DNA of 64,000 nt from Candidatus Pelagibacter sp. (GTDB taxonomy: Bacteria; Pseudomonadota; Alphaproteobacteria; Pelagibacterales; Pelagibacteraceae), in the NCBI GenBank assembly GCA_028100865.1, contig JAOHJV010000001.1, positions 1 to 64,000 of the forward strand. Reading direction: 5' to 3'. The notes beneath the pieces are model-generated. The model worked only from the letters and a program-made list of their open reading frames with translations, was not told where the DNA came from and made no database searches. Each line of letters begins with the position of its first letter. The stretch's first letter is position 1. The position numbers and the translations under genes are program-made. Positions 1 through 7,746 of this stretch are shown piece by piece.

Positions 1-2
1 TT

Positions 3-485
3 AATAGATCTAAAGGTTATGATGTTTTTGGCAAAACTATAGTTAAAGTTTTAGATAAATATGATAACTGGAATGCAACGGTTATGGGTGACGAGACAAG
101 AGAAAAATTATTTTTTAAACATAAAAATTTAAGAATTTTTGGTTTTAAAACACATGATTTTATTCTAAAAAAACTTGCTGAATCTAAAATTTGTGTTGTT
201 TGCTCTCGATGGGAAGAACCTTTTGGAAGAATTGCACTTGAAGCTTCTAGTAGAGGATGTGCTGTTATAATTACTAACAAAGGTGGTCTAAAAGAAGCTG
301 CTACTAACCCACTAATTATCAACAAGTTAAATGAAAAAACTTTATATAATGCAATTAATAGGCTTATCTCTAATAATGATTTAAGAAAAAAATTACAAAA
401 AAAATCTTTGAGTAACTTTTATTTAACTAATGAATTTATCTCAAAAAAAATTGATACATATCGAAAGGTAATTGTTAAATCTTAA
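3..485 (+). CDS. Glycosyltransferase family 1/4, C-terminal part (partial)
   Basis: The reading frame is open from the left edge of the window, so the gene starts upstream and only the C-terminal half is seen. The visible part matches the C-terminal Rossmann domain of GT-B retaining glycosyltransferases. It has an EPFGRIALEAS stretch, the E-x7-E nucleotide-sugar binding motif, followed by GCAVI and a GGLKEA turn. Such enzymes transfer sugars from nucleotide-sugar donors in lipopolysaccharide or surface polysaccharide synthesis; the acceptor cannot be told from this fragment. The last 11 bp overlap the 3' end of the convergent recombinase gene, placing this gene at the edge of an accessory patch. 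Confidence 0.85.
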   Translation, partial: NRSKGYDVFGKTIVKVLDKYDNWNATVMGDETREKLFFKHKNLRIFGFKTHDFILKKLAESKICVVCSRWEEPFGRIALEASSRGCAVIITNKGGLKEAATNPLIINKLNEKTLYNAINRLISNNDLRKKLQKKSLSNFYLTNEFISKKIDTYRKVIVKS

Positions 486-1392
486 TTTTATTTAGCGCAT
501 TATTTTTAAATAAATTAGCTTCTTTAATGTATCGTCTTACCATTTCTGTAGATTTATGACCTGTCATTGCCATTATGTTTCTTTCCTCAGCGCCAGACTC
601 TGCTGTAGAGGTTGCAAACCCTGATCTTAAGCTATGTCCAGCGTATCTATGGCCGTCTAAGCCAGCATAATTTGCATACTTTTTAATTATTAATGCTACG
701 CTTTTATCTGAAATATTAAAAATTGTACTTTTTTTTAAATCAAATATTTCAATCCAATTTTTCAATGCTATTACAGGACAAAAATTTTTATTATCAAAGT
801 AGGGGATAGCTTTAGTCATGCCTTCACCAGATTGATCAGTCTTTGACCTCTTCACGAAGATCTTAACTCCTTCAGATACAAATTCTAAGTCTTCATATTC
901 GATATCTACCAACTCAGATCTTCTAAAACCACCTGAAAATCCAATTAAAATTAAAGCCTTATCTCTAATTTTTCTTTTATCTTTTTCATTAGATTGATCT
1001 ATTGCATTAATTAATAATTTTAAATCATTGATTAATAATGGTTTTTTACCTTTTTGATTACTTCCATTTGTTCTTTTAATCCCCATTAAATTTTCCATAA
1101 TTATGGGATGTTTTGTATCAATATAATGGCCTTTGGTTTTATGAAGTATGCTGATTGATGCTAAACGCCTTTTTAAAGTGCTATATTTAGAATATGAGGA
1201 TAAATGAGTTATATATAGTGATAATATTTTAGGCTGTGTTGGCATTGCCTGAAATCCATTTTTTGAACAAAATAATGAAAAGTCATTATAATCTGACTGA
1301 TAAGCTCGAAGTGTATTTTCTGATTTAGAATTTCTTAGATTCTTAATTGTTTCTAATTCAAGGCTTTTTATATCAGTTATTAAATTATTCAT
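475..1392 (-). CDS. Tyrosine recombinase / phage-type integrase
   Basis: A complete 305-residue tyrosine site-specific recombinase. The N-terminal SAM-like core-binding domain covers about residues 15-105. The catalytic domain shows the full active-site set: R157 (GFRRSEL), K184 (SKTD), H253 and R256 (HSLRSG), H279 (TGHKS) and the nucleophile Y288 (RRYI). It looks intact. It resembles stand-alone XerC/D-like integrases more than large phage integrases with arm-binding domains. It has its own strong promoter (TTGACA, 17 bp, TATATT) and a perfect palindrome between that promoter and the start codon. The stop codon lies inside the end of the convergent glycosyltransferase. An accessory role (island mobility or inversion) is inferred; housekeeping XerC/D is not excluded but is less likely beside a nuclease and the neighbouring accessory genes. 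Confidence 0.9.
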   Translation of the reverse strand: MNNLITDIKSLELETIKNLRNSKSENTLRAYQSDYNDFSLFCSKNGFQAMPTQPKILSLYITHLSSYSKYSTLKRRLASISILHKTKGHYIDTKHPIIMENLMGIKRTNGSNQKGKKPLLINDLKLLINAIDQSNEKDKRKIRDKALILIGFSGGFRRSELVDIEYEDLEFVSEGVKIFVKRSKTDQSGEGMTKAIPYFDNKNFCPVIALKNWIEIFDLKKSTIFNISDKSVALIIKKYANYAGLDGHRYAGHSLRSGFATSTAESGAEERNIMAMTGHKSTEMVRRYIKEANLFKNNALNKIKI

Positions 1393-1395
1393 ATA

Positions 1396-1420
1396 TTCCG
1401 ATAACCATTAATTATCGGAA
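1396..1420. repeat. Perfect 25-bp palindrome before the recombinase (9-bp arms, 7-nt spacer)
   Basis: TTCCGATAA (1396-1404) and its exact reverse complement TTATCGGAA (1412-1420) flank a 7-nt spacer. The palindrome begins 4 bp from the recombinase start codon and touches its predicted -10 box, so it covers the likely transcription start and an SD-like GGAA. Two inverted arms with a 6-8 bp spacer is the layout of a tyrosine recombinase core site. An operator for autoregulation would look the same. Confidence 0.7.
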
Positions 1421-1448
1421 ATATATAATATCTTTATAATTATGTCAA
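1420..1448 (-). promoter_or_regulatory. Sigma-70-type promoter for the recombinase gene
   Basis: On the minus strand a perfect -35 TTGACA (1443-1448) is followed after exactly 17 bp by TATATT (1420-1425), five of six matches to the -10 consensus. The inferred start point near 1413 falls inside the palindrome, about 20 nt before the ATG. No experimental start is known. Confidence 0.65.
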
Positions 1449-1492
1449 TAGTCTATTATTATTAAAATTATAATGATGCTATTATAAAAATC

Positions 1493-2116
1493 ATTAATTT
1501 ATGTAATTTTTGTAAAAAAGAAATTATAGATATAGATAATTCATCTAAATTTTGCTCTCATAATTGCAAGTTAGAACATTTTAAAAAAAGATATCCTCCA
1601 AAAAAAGAAAAAAAATGTAATTTTTGTAATAATACGCTCGATTTTAACTTTTTCAGGATTGTTAAGATTGTTAAAAAAGGTCCAAAAAAAGGTAAATATG
1701 TTGGATGGAGAACAATAAATAATGATTATCGAGCTTCAAGATGTCTTAATTGTGAAAAAAAAGAATTTCAGTCTAGGTATACAAAAAATCCAATCCCTCA
1801 AATGCTTTCAAATAGCAAAATAAGAGCCAAAAATAAAGGTGTTTTACACACTATCACATCTAAAGATCTAGAAAATATTTGGCCAAAAGATAATTTATGT
1901 CCTGTCCTTAAAATACCTTTTGATATGAGTATCAAATCCGGTAAAAGTAAAAGTTTAGCCCCTTCTCTAGATAAAATAGTTCCAAAAAAAGGCTATACAC
2001 CTGGCAATTTAGTTATTGTTTGTGATATAGTAAATCGTGTTAAATCTGATGCAACACTTGAACAAATGGAAATGATTGTTAGATTTTATTCAAAATTACT
2101 AAAATCAAATAAATGA
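1493..2116 (+). CDS. Zinc-finger HNH / endonuclease VII-like protein, no ATG at the apparent start
   Basis: The C-terminal part has the pattern CPVLKIPFD ... SLDKIVPKKGYTPGNL ... DATLEQ, typical of small phage and island HNH or endonuclease VII-like nucleases. The first ATG in frame is at 1802 and would give only 104 residues. The frame stays open back to 1466, and the upstream stretch is clearly protein-like: it encodes cysteine pairs CNFC, FCSHNC, CNFC and RCLNC, a treble-clef or zinc-ribbon arrangement usual for this family. The natural start would be the ATT at 1493, giving 207 residues. Either a rare ATT start is used, the ATG was lost, or only the 1802 form is made. It is divergent from the recombinase. 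DNA cleavage is inferred from the family and substrates are unknown. Confidence 0.6.
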   Translation: MNLCNFCKKEIIDIDNSSKFCSHNCKLEHFKKRYPPKKEKKCNFCNNTLDFNFFRIVKIVKKGPKKGKYVGWRTINNDYRASRCLNCEKKEFQSRYTKNPIPQMLSNSKIRAKNKGVLHTITSKDLENIWPKDNLCPVLKIPFDMSIKSGKSKSLAPSLDKIVPKKGYTPGNLVIVCDIVNRVKSDATLEQMEMIVRFYSKLLKSNK

Positions 2117-2152
2117 ATATTATCAGTATTTTAACTAATTTATTTAAAGTAT

Positions 2153-2590
2153 ATGATTAGAAAATTAGAGAGAAAAGATAAAGAAAATTGGATAAAATTG
2201 TATTGTGGATATGCAAAATTTTACAAAGTACCAATGAATCAGGGTATTTTAAACACTTTATGGGGCTGGATTCAGGATGATAATCATATTGTTAATGGTA
2301 TTTGCTATGAATTAGAGGGTAAAATTGTTGGTATTGCTCATTACAGAACAATGCCAAGACCAATTAAGGGCCAATATATTGGTTTTTTAGACGATTTGTT
2401 CGTAGAGCCAAAATTTAGAGGTCAAAAAATAGCTCAAAAACTCATTAGTCACCTAAAATCATTATCTAAAACCAATAATTGGGATGGAATTCGTTGGATC
2501 ACCCACTCTTCCAATGAAAATGCAAAGAAATTATACGATAAAATAGCCAATAACACAGGTTTTGAACTCTATGAACTTAAAGGGGACTAA
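2153..2590 (+). CDS. GNAT family N-acetyltransferase
   Basis: 145 residues with one GNAT fold. Motif A is clear at about residues 83-97: FVEPKFRGQKIAQKL contains the R-x-x-G-x-A pyrophosphate loop that binds acetyl-CoA. A C-terminal N-x-x-A-x-x-L-Y segment (motif B, ENAKKLYDK) follows, ending in a GFELYEL strand. The acceptor is not predictable. The 3' end overlaps the next gene by 29 bp, so the two are likely translated together. It lies in the accessory patch beside the recombinase and nuclease. Confidence 0.85.
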   Translation: MIRKLERKDKENWIKLYCGYAKFYKVPMNQGILNTLWGWIQDDNHIVNGICYELEGKIVGIAHYRTMPRPIKGQYIGFLDDLFVEPKFRGQKIAQKLISHLKSLSKTNNWDGIRWITHSSNENAKKLYDKIANNTGFELYELKGD

Positions 2591-2849
2591 GTTTCAGCTA
2601 AAAGTATGGAATTATTTGAGGAAAATACCAAGAGGTAAAGTTAAAACTTACCTTGAAGTTGCAAAAGCCATTGGAAAACCTAAAGCTTTCAGAGCAGTTG
2701 CTAATGCTGTAGGCAAAAACCCTTATCCTCCAAAAATACCCTGTCATAGAGTGATCAGATCTGATGGCAGCCTTGGTGGTTACTCAGGAAAAGGTGGTAT
2801 TAAGCAAAAAAGGCGATTATTGAGGTTGGAAAAGGTTTTAATTAAATAG
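2562..2849 (+). CDS. MGMT-like DNA-binding domain protein (Ogt / alkyltransferase-like)
   Basis: 95 residues forming only the C-terminal DNA-binding domain of O6-alkylguanine-DNA alkyltransferases. The helix-turn-helix with the arginine finger (AFRAVANAVGKNP) and the active-site motif PCHRV with Cys61 are present, followed by GSLGGYSGKGG. True Ogt/Ada proteins have an extra N-terminal domain, missing here. ATL proteins are this short but carry Trp in place of the Cys. This is therefore a short form that keeps the acceptor cysteine and could be a minimal repair methyltransferase or a lesion sensor. The start may be the second ATG, 9 bp in. It overlaps the GNAT gene. Confidence 0.85.
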   Translation: MNSMNLKGTKFQLKVWNYLRKIPRGKVKTYLEVAKAIGKPKAFRAVANAVGKNPYPPKIPCHRVIRSDGSLGGYSGKGGIKQKRRLLRLEKVLIK

Positions 2850-3413
2850 AGATTTATACACATCAAATGCTTAAATTTACCCCTAAAATAAACACTTTTA
2901 AGCTATTTTAATCCTTTTTCCCATAAATGGTATTATACACCCTTCAGTTGTACTAGATATCGATCTTTGCTTAAAATAAGGTGCTCTATGGCCCTTTAAA
3001 GCGTATATTCTGATAGTGCATTGCTCTAGTTTTCAATGACACCAATACTTTTGAAGGATGAAAAAAATAGTGTTTTTTTCAGTTATTTTCGCTCCCCTTC
3101 TGTAGTTTAATATAAGTTATTTATGCTTAAATATTTTAGTCATTATAAAAGTGTTGCTATTAAACAATTTTAAACAATCACATTAAATTTTATCTATTAT
3201 TACAATTTTTTTATTACTATAAAGTTATGTATTAGATTCCTGTTAATCTTATTATCGCTGATTATCGAGGTTAATTATATATATAGTAATGTTTTTTTTA
3301 CTATATAATAATATTATATATAATTTTTATTTATTAAAAAAACTAATAATTACAGTTAGTTAATAACTATACTTAATCTAAAACATTAGTATATAGTAAA
3401 TAATTTATTACTA
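2850..3413. other. 564-bp region without recognisable genes
   Basis: No convincing ORF, tRNA or known RNA was found. It contains a perfect AT hairpin at 3059-3081 (stem TGAAAAAAA, 5-nt loop), a 10-bp stem at 3280-3307 (TATATAGTAA and its complement, 8-nt loop), a 7-bp stem at 3393-3414 just past the permease stop codon, and several copies of TATAGTAA in both orientations. The minus-strand operon must terminate somewhere here. The rest could be decayed accessory DNA. Confidence 0.6.
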
Positions 3414-3415
3414 TT
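3214..3415. repeat. Cluster of TATAGTAA / TTACTATA octamers
   Basis: Exact TTACTATA at 3214-3221 and 3298-3305, exact TATAGTAA at 3282-3289 and 3392-3399, and a 7/8 copy at 3408-3415. Pairs of opposite orientation form the hairpins at 3280-3307 and 3393-3414. In such AT-rich DNA chance repetition is possible. Confidence 0.4.
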
Positions 3416-4265
3416 AATTAAGCTTACTTAGATAGTATTCTCTCCTAGATATATATAGACCGCTTAATACTATAATGAAAAGACCCAGATAAGTCCAATT
3501 ATCAGGAAGTTCATGGAAGAAATAATAACTAATAATGATATTAGTAATAATTTCTGTATAGCCTAAAGGAGCTAATTTAGAGGCATCAGCATATTTGAGT
3601 GATAATATAAGAAAAAGATGCGCTACAGACGCTATAAGGCCTATTAAAGCCATTAAAATCCATTGATTTGAAGTTGGATTAACCCAAACAGAAGGCATAA
3701 ATAAGCTAATTATGATAGTTCCAATCAAACCTGACAACAAAAGTGTTAATAGTGGATTATCTGAAGTACTGAGCTTTCTAGTTATTATAAGATAAAATCC
3801 ATAACAAACTCCATTACCTAAAGCAGCCATTGTAGCTAAATTTAGCTCAATAAATCCAGGCCTAATTACTATCAAGGTTCCAATAAATCCTAAGGAAACT
3901 GCAGTCCACCTCTTCACCCCTACTTTTTCATTGAGAAAGAAAGGAGATAAAGCTGTTACACATATGGGGGCAACAAAAGCTAGAGTTAAAGCTTTTGGGA
4001 GAGAAATCTCTGATATTGCATAAAAAAATAAATACGTAGAAAAAACAAATATCAATCCCCTTATTAATTGAAGTGCAGGTTTTTTTGTCCACACTAGTGT
4101 ATGTCTGTAGAAAATTAACATTAAAGATAAAGTAAAAATAACAGTGAAGAAATATCTGGCCCATGTAATTTGAAGAACATCCATAGATGAACTTAAATAT
4201 TTTGCAAAAGCGTCCATTACTGGAACTATCATCCATGCAGAAGCATTTAAAATTATAGCCTTCAT
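3414..4265 (-). CDS. DMT superfamily (EamA/RhaT) transporter
   Basis: 283 residues, almost entirely hydrophobic, with about ten predicted membrane helices arranged as two EamA repeats (roughly residues 1-135 and 145-278). The repeat ends ALTLAFVAPICVTALSPFF and LGYTEIITNIIISYYFF match the EamA pattern. Members export amino acids, purines or other metabolites across the inner membrane; substrate cannot be assigned. It follows the AEC permease gene by 16 bp on the same strand, so the two are probably co-transcribed downstream of hom. Confidence 0.88.
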   Translation of the reverse strand: MKAIILNASAWMIVPVMDAFAKYLSSSMDVLQITWARYFFTVIFTLSLMLIFYRHTLVWTKKPALQLIRGLIFVFSTYLFFYAISEISLPKALTLAFVAPICVTALSPFFLNEKVGVKRWTAVSLGFIGTLIVIRPGFIELNLATMAALGNGVCYGFYLIITRKLSTSDNPLLTLLLSGLIGTIIISLFMPSVWVNPTSNQWILMALIGLIASVAHLFLILSLKYADASKLAPLGYTEIITNIIISYYFFHELPDNWTYLGLFIIVLSGLYISRREYYLSKLN

Positions 4266-4281
4266 AATAGAAGGATACCTT

Positions 4282-5181
4282 TTAATTGAAGTATTTTAAA
4301 GCAAAGAATAAGGTAATTGGAATTGTAACTAATGACATAACAGTAGATACAACAATTGTACTAGAAATATTATCAACAATTTCTTTTGGTGAATACATTG
4401 AAGCTACTAAATAGCATAATATTGCACTAGGCATAGAAGATTGGATTAATACTACACCAGCCGAAACACCTGTTAGACCAAAAATCTTTATTAGAATAAA
4501 CCCTATAATGGGTCCCAAAATTACTCTTCCAGTCGAAGTTATTACGGCATCTTTGAAGGAGAAAACTTTCATTTGAGTGAGTGCAACACCCAAAGACATC
4601 AATATCATGACTATCATTCCATAAGCCAGCAACATAACGGTATTCATTACAAATTGTGGAACAGGTTGCTCAAAGTATAAAAACAAAACAGTTATTATTA
4701 TTGCATAGAATGCAGGACTTTTAAAAATAGTTTGAAAATCAAATGCTCTCTTAGCTAAAAAAATATTTAATGTGAAGTGAAGAAGGACGACTAGTGAAGA
4801 AATTGCTGCTGCAATACCCATACCTAGCTCTCCATACGCAAATAAACAAATTGGAATACCCATATTTCCCGTATTAGGTAAAAAAAATGTAGGTAGTTCT
4901 CTTATATAATCTTTTTTCATTAAAACTAAAAAAATTAATCCAATTATTCCAAATGTGCTTAAAAGAATTAAAGCATAAAAAAAGAATTCTTTAAAAATAT
5001 CAAAAGTTACACCTCCAGCAGTAAGTGCAAATATTACCAATGCAGGAGTGCCAAAATTTCCTGCGTATGTTGTTATAAAAGAAGTATCAAATTTTGGGTT
5101 TTTTTTTCCCAATAAAAAACCGATTCCAACTATAAAAAATACTGGAAATAAAACTTCAAAGAGTTTTAAATATATATCCAT
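4282..5181 (-). CDS. Auxin efflux carrier (AEC) family permease
   Basis: 299 residues with about ten membrane segments. It starts LFEVLFPVFFIVGIGFLLGKK and carries LPNTGNMGIPICLFAYG, the N-x-G-N-x-G-x-P motif of the AEC/BART superfamily, near residues 102-115. Bacterial members transport malate, malonate or other small organic acids; the substrate here is unknown. Its start codon overlaps the hom stop by 1 bp, so translation is likely coupled, perhaps hinting at amino-acid related transport. Confidence 0.88.
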   Translation of the reverse strand: MDIYLKLFEVLFPVFFIVGIGFLLGKKNPKFDTSFITTYAGNFGTPALVIFALTAGGVTFDIFKEFFFYALILLSTFGIIGLIFLVLMKKDYIRELPTFFLPNTGNMGIPICLFAYGELGMGIAAAISSLVVLLHFTLNIFLAKRAFDFQTIFKSPAFYAIIITVLFLYFEQPVPQFVMNTVMLLAYGMIVMILMSLGVALTQMKVFSFKDAVITSTGRVILGPIIGFILIKIFGLTGVSAGVVLIQSSMPSAILCYLVASMYSPKEIVDNISSTIVVSTVMSLVTIPITLFFALKYFN

Positions 5182-6473
5182 TAATTATACAGCCTGATTA
5201 ATACAGGTGTTTTAAGAATGTTTATATTTTTCTTAAATATAGATAAACAGTTATTACAATTAAGTTCGGAAGTTTTGTGAGTAATTATTACAATAGTAGC
5301 TTTATTATCTTTTTTATTAGGAGTTTGAATTAATCTTTTTACAGATATTTTATATTTAGCTAGTCGATTAGTAATCTGAGACAAAACACCTGGTTTGTCT
5401 TTAACTTCAAATCTTAAATATAATGAATTTATATAATTGTTTATATTATATGGTTTTAAGGATTTTAGTTTATTTATTGAAACTCCAAGAGGTTTTTTAA
5501 TGTTACCTCTTAAAATAGATAATAAATCAGACAGTAATGCAGATGATGTAGGACCTGGACCAGCTCCCTCTCCTTGTAAAATACTCTCGCCAACAGGTTT
5601 GCCCTCAAGGATAACTGCATTCATTACACCAGAAACATTGCCGATATAAGATTTTTTGCTAACAAGGCACGGATGTACTGTTTCAAACAAATTACCATTT
5701 TTTAACTCAGATATTCCTAAAAGTTTAATTCTTAAATCTAGTTGGTTTGCAATTTCAATATCTTTAAGATCAATCTTCTCAATTCCTTCCATCAAGCATT
5801 TATATTTAGAAATTTTGCTATTAAATACTAGCGAAGATAAAATTCTAACTTTTGCGAATGCATCAAAACCATTTAAATCTAATTTTGGATTTCCTGGTTC
5901 AGCATAACCAAGTTTTTGTGCTTTTTTCAAAACATCAGAAAAACTTTGGTTTGAATTTTCCATTTCTGAAAGAATATAGTTAGATGTACCGTTTAAAATT
6001 CCATATACTTTCGAAATCTTGTTAGTAGCCAAACCTTCTTTGATAGATCTTAATATTGGAATTCCACCTGCAACTGAAGCTTCAAATTCAAGATTAACAT
6101 TATTGAGTTCAGCAATTTTAGCTAGCTCATTTCCATGTTTAGAAATAAGTGCTTTATTTGGAGTTATTACGTGAATTTTTTTTTTCAAAGCAGTTTCAAC
6201 TACTTTTTTTGAAATCCCATCTGATAAACCTATAGCCTCAAACAAAATATCAACGTTTGTTTTATCAAAAATATCTAAAGAATTTTTAAAAAATATTTTT
6301 TTATTAATTTTAAATTGTCTTTTTTTATTTATATTTCTAGCTGATATGGCGACAACATTAATCTTCTTACCCGTTTTAAGTTCGATATCTTTTTTTTTAA
6401 CATTCAATTCATTAAGCAAATAAGAGCCTACTTGTCCAAGACCTACTACAGCAATATTTATTGATTTCTTCAT
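5181..6473 (-). CDS. hom: Homoserine dehydrogenase
   Basis: 430 residues. Reduces aspartate semialdehyde to homoserine in the branch to threonine and methionine. The N-terminal Rossmann domain opens with VVGLGQVGSYLL (about residues 9-20). The catalytic and substrate region includes VYGILNGTSNYILSEM and GYAEPGNPKLDLNGFDAF (about residues 180-225). The C-terminal 80 residues (RFEVKDKPGVLSQI) form an ACT domain, usual in monofunctional bacterial enzymes and associated with threonine feedback inhibition. Its start overlaps the preceding small lipoprotein gene by 4 bp (ATGA). Homoserine supplies the metY reaction encoded about 2 kb away. Confidence 0.96.
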   Translation of the reverse strand: MKKSINIAVVGLGQVGSYLLNELNVKKKDIELKTGKKINVVAISARNINKKRQFKINKKIFFKNSLDIFDKTNVDILFEAIGLSDGISKKVVETALKKKIHVITPNKALISKHGNELAKIAELNNVNLEFEASVAGGIPILRSIKEGLATNKISKVYGILNGTSNYILSEMENSNQSFSDVLKKAQKLGYAEPGNPKLDLNGFDAFAKVRILSSLVFNSKISKYKCLMEGIEKIDLKDIEIANQLDLRIKLLGISELKNGNLFETVHPCLVSKKSYIGNVSGVMNAVILEGKPVGESILQGEGAGPGPTSSALLSDLLSILRGNIKKPLGVSINKLKSLKPYNINNYINSLYLRFEVKDKPGVLSQITNRLAKYKISVKRLIQTPNKKDNKATIVIITHKTSELNCNNCLSIFKKNINILKTPVLIRLYN

Positions 6474-6694
6474 TGGTTTATATCCGGATATTTACTTTTT
6501 TTTGTATAGTCATCTATATAAATCTTATATTCATCATAACTCATATTCGTTATGTCTTCTGATTTTTTTAATACTTCAGATAATTTTTTTTGATCTTCAC
6601 TTTTTTTAACCACATCTTCTGTCCAGTATTTAGAATCTTTGTTTAATGAACAATTATTTAAAAAAAAAATAAAAAAAATAAAGACTATTTTCAT
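6470..6694 (-). CDS. Small predicted lipoprotein of unknown function
   Basis: 74 residues. A very hydrophobic N-terminus (IVFIFFIFFLNNC) ends in a lipobox-like LNNC with Cys15, so a lipid-anchored periplasmic protein is likely. The mature part is about 60 residues, highly charged, with a repeated KKSED element. I recognise no domain. It sits between argC and hom with 1-bp and 4-bp overlaps, so it is translated as part of that operon. Such tight packing argues for a real gene although the product is short. Confidence 0.7.
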   Translation of the reverse strand: MKIVFIFFIFFLNNCSLNKDSKYWTEDVVKKSEDQKKLSEVLKKSEDITNMSYDEYKIYIDDYTKKSKYPDINQ

Positions 6695-7713
6695 TATAAA
6701 GCTGTTTTAATTGGAAAATTAAATTTCATATTTAAATTTTGTACTGCTTGACCTGCTCCACCTTTGATCAAATTGTCTATAGCTGAAATTATTACAATCT
6801 TATTTTTATATTTAGATTTACAAACAGAAATAAAACAATTGTTTGAGTTAATGACATCATTAGTACTTAAAAGGCTATTTTCCTTTAAAATTTTTATAAA
6901 ATCATCATTTTTATAAAAATCTGTTAATGTCTTAATTATTTTTGACTGAGTAACACCTTTTTCTAGATCAATATAAATAGTACTTAAAATACCTCGAAAC
7001 ATTGGAGTAAGATGTGGTGTAAAATTAAAACTTAATTTCTTTTTAGTGTATTTTTTTAACATTTGATCAATCTCTGAATTATGTCGATGAAAGCCAACAC
7101 CATAGGCGCTCAAAGACTCATATAGGTTTTTATCTTTATATTTTTTATGAACACCTCTACCAGCTCCTGAATAACCAGATTTGGAGTCCATTATTATATT
7201 GTTAACTTTAACTAAGTTTTTTTTAAAAAGTGGAATTAATGGTAAAAGTATTGAAGTTGGATAACAGCCAGGACAAGATATGATTTGGTATTTACTTAAG
7301 TCTTTTCCGTTAACTTCTGGAAGACAGTATATACTTTTCTTAATTAAATTCACTGCTCTGTGTTTTTGTTTGTACCATTTTAAATATTCTGAACTTTTTT
7401 CTAATCTAAAATCAGCCGCTAAATCAATTAAAGTAATATCTTTTGTTAAATGTTTTGAAATATCTTGTGCTTCTCCATTAGGTAACGCTGTAAAAACTAC
7501 ATCTACATCTTTTAAAAGTTTTTTATTAAATTTAATAATTTTTGGTAATTTTTTTCCTGAAAGAGACTTGTCATAACTAGAAATATTTTTTCCTACAGAA
7601 CTATTTCCACATAAAAATTTTATGTTTATAAATTTGTGTTTAATTAATAATTTAATTAATTGAACACCAATATATCCAGTTGAACCAGCAACCAACGCAT
7701 TAAGCTTAGGCAT
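6694..7713 (-). CDS. argC: N-acetyl-gamma-glutamyl-phosphate reductase
   Basis: 339 residues. NADPH-dependent reduction of N-acetylglutamyl phosphate to the semialdehyde in arginine synthesis. The N-terminal GSTGYIGVQLIKLL nucleotide-binding loop is at residues 10-23 and the catalytic cysteine is C150 in ISCPGCYPTS. The conserved TPHLTPMFRGI segment of the C-terminal domain is also present. Length and motifs fit the type 1 family. It begins 33 bp after the rpsI stop and overlaps the next gene by 1 bp, so it probably shares the rplM-rpsI transcript or has a weak promoter in that gap. Confidence 0.96.
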   Translation of the reverse strand: MPKLNALVAGSTGYIGVQLIKLLIKHKFINIKFLCGNSSVGKNISSYDKSLSGKKLPKIIKFNKKLLKDVDVVFTALPNGEAQDISKHLTKDITLIDLAADFRLEKSSEYLKWYKQKHRAVNLIKKSIYCLPEVNGKDLSKYQIISCPGCYPTSILLPLIPLFKKNLVKVNNIIMDSKSGYSGAGRGVHKKYKDKNLYESLSAYGVGFHRHNSEIDQMLKKYTKKKLSFNFTPHLTPMFRGILSTIYIDLEKGVTQSKIIKTLTDFYKNDDFIKILKENSLLSTNDVINSNNCFISVCKSKYKNKIVIISAIDNLIKGGAGQAVQNLNMKFNFPIKTAL

Positions 7714-7746
7714 AATCTATTATAGCAGTTTAAAATTAAAAAAGAA

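Noticed and set aside
3059..3081. A7/T7 hairpin as a transcription terminator
   Set aside because: The stem is nearly pure A:T and weak, and no gene ends close by on either strand, so a terminator function is not supported.
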